A stretch of 10,222 nt of DNA from Eubacteriales Family XIII. Incertae Sedis bacterium (GTDB lineage: Bacteria > Bacillota > Clostridia > Peptostreptococcales > Anaerovoracaceae), in NCBI GenBank assembly GCA_031269205.1, contig JAISZM010000126.1, positions 1 through 10,222 on the forward strand. The letters run 5' to 3'. Below the pieces are notes generated by a model. The model was not told the origin of the DNA and ran no database searches. It was given only the letters and a program-made list of their open reading frames with translations. A program made the translations under genes and the position numbers. Below, piece after piece: positions 7,369 to 10,222 of this stretch. Within the stretch, counting starts at the first letter, position 1. Each line of letters starts with the position of its first letter.

Positions 7369-8220
7369 CTATATAGCGTAGTCCTCGAGTTCGTCAAGCA
7401 GCCCGAACTCAAGCAATATTTCTTCCAGACGGTCCGGCGTCATGGGTTTCGGTATCACGAACTTCTTGTTCTGCTCGATATTCTTCGCCAGGGTGCGATA
7501 TTCTGCCGCCTGCTCCGCATCCGGCTTGTACTCTATAACCGTCTTTCTCTTGATCTCCGCGTGCTGTACGATGTTGTCCCTCGGGATGAAATGAATGAGA
7601 TGGGTACCGAGTTCTTTGGCGAAGGCGCGCAGCAGTTCCGGTTCTCTGTCCACGTTGCGGCTGTTGCATATGACGCCTCCCAGCCGAACGCCTCCCTGTT
7701 TCGCGTAACGCTGTATGCCCTTGGCTATATTGTTCGCCGCGTAGAGCGACATCATTTCCCCACTCGCGACAATGTAAATCTCCTTGGCCTTGCCCTCGCG
7801 GATCGGCATCGCAAACCCGCCGCACACCACATCGCCGAGCACGTCGTAAAAGACATAGTCAAGGTCCTTTGTATAAGCGCCGAGCCGTTCTAGCAGGCCG
7901 ATGGACGTTATGATACCGCGCCCCGCGCAGCCGGCGCCCGGTTCAGGGCCTCCCGACTCGACGCAGCGAACCTTTCGGTAACCTCTCTTCATGATGTTCG
8001 AGAGATCGATATCCTCCCCCTCGTCACGAAGCGTGTCGAGAACCGTGCGCTGCGCGAGTCCTCCCAGAATCAAGCGGGTGGAATCCGCTTTCGGATCGCA
8101 GCCGACCACAAGAACCTTTTTCCCGTTCTCGGCCAGAGCCGCGGTGAGGTTTTGGGTGGTAGTCGATTTGCCTATCCCGCCTTTCCCGTAGATCGCTATC
8201 TGTCTCAATTCTTTTGCCAT
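7369..8220 (-). CDS. Nitrogenase iron protein homologue (NifH-like reductase)
   Basis: Homodimeric ATP-dependent electron donor to the D/K component, 283 aa, the usual NifH size. It shows the P-loop GKGGIGKST (12-20), the GCDPKADSTRLILGG segment, and the two [4Fe-4S] ligands C98 (GAGCAGRG) and C133 (DVVCGGFAMPIR) that bridge the dimer. R101 matches the arginine that is ADP-ribosylated in some nitrogenases. The sequence is so close to canonical NifH that it is best told from true nitrogenase by its partners. AGGAGGAAGT precedes the ATG, the same ribosome-site sequence as before the D gene. It begins 52 nt after the K1 stop and is followed by the ABC ATPase. Dark-operative protochlorophyllide reductase (BchL) and CfbC are relatives, but no pigment or F430 genes are seen here. 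Confidence 0.96.
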   Translation of the reverse strand: MAKELRQIAIYGKGGIGKSTTTQNLTAALAENGKKVLVVGCDPKADSTRLILGGLAQRTVLDTLRDEGEDIDLSNIMKRGYRKVRCVESGGPEPGAGCAGRGIITSIGLLERLGAYTKDLDYVFYDVLGDVVCGGFAMPIREGKAKEIYIVASGEMMSLYAANNIAKGIQRYAKQGGVRLGGVICNSRNVDREPELLRAFAKELGTHLIHFIPRDNIVQHAEIKRKTVIEYKPDAEQAAEYRTLAKNIEQNKKFVIPKPMTPDRLEEILLEFGLLDELEDYAI

Positions 8221-8272
8221 ACTTCCTCCTTATTGGTAACCGCTCAAACGTCACGCCAGCTTTGTTACTACA

Positions 8273-9742
8273 TCAAAAAACGTTCACGGTGGGTTTGTAG
8301 ATATGCTCTATCAGCGACAGCGCTCCGCGGTAGCCTATGTAGCTGCGGTTGATGATGATTTCCTCCATCGCCGGGGTGCCCACCTCGAGGAAGATAGCGC
8401 CGAGTTCACGCGCGATATTCCTCTCCCATGACGTGCCGAGTATCAGGGGCGCGCCTTCACCGAAGTCGGCGTTCTTGATGGACTGTTCCACCAGGTAGCC
8501 GTCCTCGATGAATTCGACCTTGGACGAAACGCCCTCCGAAAGGTTTTCATATAATCCGTCGATAGCGCCGCGGAAGGCTTCCGGCGGCTTGTCGGTGATG
8601 ATATGTTTGACCGGTATGAGGCCGATCTGATCGGCGAGGAAGACCGAGAGGGCGATATTGTACGCGCTGTCCGAAACGACGGCGAAGCGCGAGGGCAGTC
8701 CGAACCAATACTCGGAGAAGAAGTCCGCGAAATGCTCGAGGAAGTAGTAATACTGCTTCGCCTCTTTCGCGATGAATATCTCGGCCTTCCCTTTGTCCGC
8801 GCCAGCGAAGCTCACGACCTCGCGCAGAAAGGCGCTCGTCGCTTCCTCCCCTATCGGGATGGTGGGAAAGTGTATCCACGGCTGCTTGTATTTCAGTTCA
8901 AGATGCTTGACTATATCGACGCCGACCCACGGCGACAGGAGGATGTTGAATTCGGCCTTGGGAATATTCATCCAGTCGCTCACACCCTCCGAATCGACGC
9001 CGAACAGGACGTTGACCGAAAAGCCCACGCCTTCCAATATGCGTTTCAGCTCCATCAGGTCGCCGCGCCAGTTCGTGTTGAAGTACGGCGTCACCGTCCA
9101 GAGGTTGACGAGGCGCTTCCTCTTTCTCCCGTTGTAAGAACCGACGAATTGATCGACTATCGCCTTGACGACGAGTTCATGACCCGTGAGATTCGTCCCT
9201 TTGAATCCGGGCGCGTCCACGTAGACCAGCGGAAGCCCCGCGTCCTGATACGGACTGGTCACCGATTCGACATCGTCTCCCACGAGCGCGCTGGAGCACC
9301 CGGATATCACGACGTAGATATCGCCATCCATGATCTTCAGCGACGCGTCTATGAGACTGTCCAGCTTCTGCGCGCCACCGAAGACGACCTCGTTCTCGCC
9401 GATGTTCGTGCTCGGGATGGCGCCTCCCCCCATATAGCCCACGCCCTGATTGCCGTTGTCGCTGCACAGTATGAAATACTGCTTGTCAATGCAGCCCGGA
9501 CCGCAATGGACTACGGGCACTCCCCTCTCTATCGCCGCCACCGTGTACGCCCCGCCTATGGTGCAGCCGTATCGGGGATGTACGATGGAATTCGTCTGCG
9601 AGGGACACGCCGCCTTCGTTCTCGAGGCGCCTGCAGACCTCGCTGTCCTCGCCGCCGCGCGTTTTGAAACCGCCGTCTTCGTTCCCGCGGCGCCCGCGGA
9701 CTTCGCCGCTCCCGCCGCCGCGCGTTTTGAAACCGCCGCCAT
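8273..9742 (-). CDS. Nitrogenase component 1, NifK-type subunit with repeat N-terminus (K1)
   Basis: Second beta-type subunit, 489 aa. GGAGG lies seven bases before the ATG at 9742, and no later Met precedes the conserved fold, so the start is well supported. Residues 3-44 are two copies of a 21-residue Ala/Lys/Arg/Ser repeat (AVSKRAAA...), a basic, presumably unstructured tail. The fold begins near SIVHPRYGC. P-cluster cysteines are C60 (YGCTIGG), C84 (HCGPGC) and C149 (SGCSSALVGDD). FPTIPIGEEATSAFL and YIGYRGALSLIEHIY mark it as K-type rather than D-type. It has no D gene beside it: it follows a permease gene, overlapping it by 187 nt, and precedes nifH by 52 nt. It might pair with the D protein at 4645-6129 in place of K2, with a D protein beyond the right edge, or take a cofactor-scaffold role like NifE/N. 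Confidence 0.92.
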   Translation of the reverse strand: MAAVSKRAAAGAAKSAGAAGTKTAVSKRAAARTARSAGASRTKAACPSQTNSIVHPRYGCTIGGAYTVAAIERGVPVVHCGPGCIDKQYFILCSDNGNQGVGYMGGGAIPSTNIGENEVVFGGAQKLDSLIDASLKIMDGDIYVVISGCSSALVGDDVESVTSPYQDAGLPLVYVDAPGFKGTNLTGHELVVKAIVDQFVGSYNGRKRKRLVNLWTVTPYFNTNWRGDLMELKRILEGVGFSVNVLFGVDSEGVSDWMNIPKAEFNILLSPWVGVDIVKHLELKYKQPWIHFPTIPIGEEATSAFLREVVSFAGADKGKAEIFIAKEAKQYYYFLEHFADFFSEYWFGLPSRFAVVSDSAYNIALSVFLADQIGLIPVKHIITDKPPEAFRGAIDGLYENLSEGVSSKVEFIEDGYLVEQSIKNADFGEGAPLILGTSWERNIARELGAIFLEVGTPAMEEIIINRSYIGYRGALSLIEHIYKPTVNVF

Positions 9743-10222
9743 CTACCTTCCTCCAATACATTGAAAAGCGTACTGACTATAATTCCGATGATCGCGATCA
9801 ACAAAACCGTGCTGTAAAGGTTCGCCAGATTGTACTGGTGTTTGGCGTTGGCGATGAACCAGCCGAGGCCAGCCGAAGCGCTCAACATCTCCACGGAGAT
9901 CACGAAGATGAAGGCGATGTTCGCGCCGAATTTGACACCGCTGAAAATTTCGGGCGCCGCCGCGGGAAAATACACGGCGAACAGCAGGGAGAGCTTTCCC
10001 GCACCCATGCTCTTGGCGGACTGAATATAGAGGGGATCGACATTTTCGATGCCGGCAATCGTGTGGAACACCACTATCCAGACGACGACCCAGAAGATGA
10101 TGAACACCTTGCTCTCATCACCTATCCCCGCGAACAGCATTATCACAGGGAAGAGCGCGAGGGGATTCAACTTCTCCAGGAAATGAAAGATGGGGAGCAC
10201 GGCCGGCTTCAATGGCCTCAGG
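9556..10222 (-). CDS. ABC transporter permease, SsuC/TauC type (5' part cut by window edge)
   Basis: C-terminal part of an importer permease; the frame is open to the right edge, so the start lies outside. The first visible residues (LRPLKPAVLPIFHFLEKL) belong to the helix-loop region of the family. The EAA loop follows as QSAKSMGAGKLSLLFAVYFPAAAPEIFSGVKFG, then the IFVISVEMLSASAGLGWFIA and hydrophobic VLLIAIIGIIVSTLFNVLE segments that normally close such a protein. Instead of stopping near VLEEGRWRR, the frame runs 187 nt into the K1 gene, adding about 60 Arg-rich residues encoded by the K1 tandem repeat, and stops at 9556. The natural stop codon seems to be lost, or an indel shifts the frame. 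It likely forms the importer with the ATPase and the other permease. Confidence 0.88.
   Translation of the reverse strand, partial: LRPLKPAVLPIFHFLEKLNPLALFPVIMLFAGIGDESKVFIIFWVVVWIVVFHTIAGIENVDPLYIQSAKSMGAGKLSLLFAVYFPAAAPEIFSGVKFGANIAFIFVISVEMLSASAGLGWFIANAKHQYNLANLYSTVLLIAIIGIIVSTLFNVLEEGRWRRFQNARRRERRSPRAPRERRRRFQNARRRGQRGLQAPRERRRRVPRRRIPSYIPDTAAP
9615..9740. repeat. Two-copy 63-bp tandem repeat inside the K1 start / permease tail
   Basis: Units 9615-9677 and 9678-9740 match at all but about 10 of 63 positions; the 25-bp stretch at 9651-9675 is identical to 9714-9738. Because 63 is a multiple of three, the duplication keeps both overlapping frames open. In the K1 frame each unit gives 21 residues beginning AVSKRAAA; in the permease frame each gives an Arg-rich segment beginning RRFQNARRR. 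The units have diverged, so this is not a fresh assembly duplication. Confidence 0.9.

Noticed and set aside
1..10222. A true nitrogen-fixation (nif) operon
   Set aside because: NifH alone would fit, but the short diverged K proteins, the altered His195 motif in D, the lack of NifB/E/N/U/S/V, and the sulfhydrylase and importer partners argue against dinitrogen as the main substrate.
1..10222. Protochlorophyllide/chlorin reductase or CfbCD (F430) system
   Set aside because: D keeps both FeMo-co-type ligand residues, and no tetrapyrrole biosynthesis gene is nearby.
1..10222. CRISPR array, tRNA, rRNA, insertion sequence or phage attachment site
   Set aside because: No regular spaced repeats, no recognisable tRNA/rRNA sequence, no transposase and no terminal inverted repeats were seen; I cannot exclude divergent small RNAs.

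Overview
The window carries a nitrogenase-like reductase gene set interleaved with an ABC importer and an O-acetylhomoserine sulfhydrylase. All credible genes are on the minus strand, so they read from right to left. Strong AGGAGG-type ribosome binding sites, a consensus sigma-A promoter, a low-complexity Thr/Glu/Ser/Ala linker after the lipobox of the binding protein, and fairly GC-rich coding sequence together suggest an anaerobic Gram-positive bacterium of the Clostridia type. This is an inference; there is no rRNA or other taxonomic marker here.

Layout in the direction of transcription: (i) the C-terminal part of an ABC permease, cut by the right edge; (ii) a NifK-type nitrogenase component 1 protein (K1) whose start overlaps the permease by 187 nt and whose N-terminus is a tandem 21-residue Ala/Lys/Arg repeat; (iii) a canonical NifH-like iron protein; (iv) an ABC ATPase whose frame is broken at an A6 run; (v) a gene-poor stretch of about 320 nt holding a possible 31-codon ORF, a near-perfect sigma-A promoter and a terminator-like leader hairpin; (vi) a NifD-type protein with both residues expected to bind a FeMo-co-like cofactor; (vii) a second NifK-type protein (K2) overlapping the D stop codon; (viii) a PLP enzyme of the MetY/O-acetylhomoserine sulfhydrylase family; (ix) an ABC lipoprotein binding protein; (x) a second ABC permease, cut by the left edge.

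Best reading of the whole: the importer brings in a small organosulfur (or related) compound, the H/D/K reductase cleaves it reductively, and the sulfhydrylase captures the released thiol or sulfide on O-acetylhomoserine to give methionine or homocysteine. This matches the logic of the methylthio-alkane reductase (MarHDK) system of Rhodospirillum rubrum, but here there is one D with two divergent K proteins, dedicated ABC transport, and a candidate attenuated leader. The nitrogenase and sulfhydrylase family assignments are firm. The substrate, the role of K1 and the leader regulation are inferences. No NifB, NifE/N, NifU/S or NifV homologue lies in the window.
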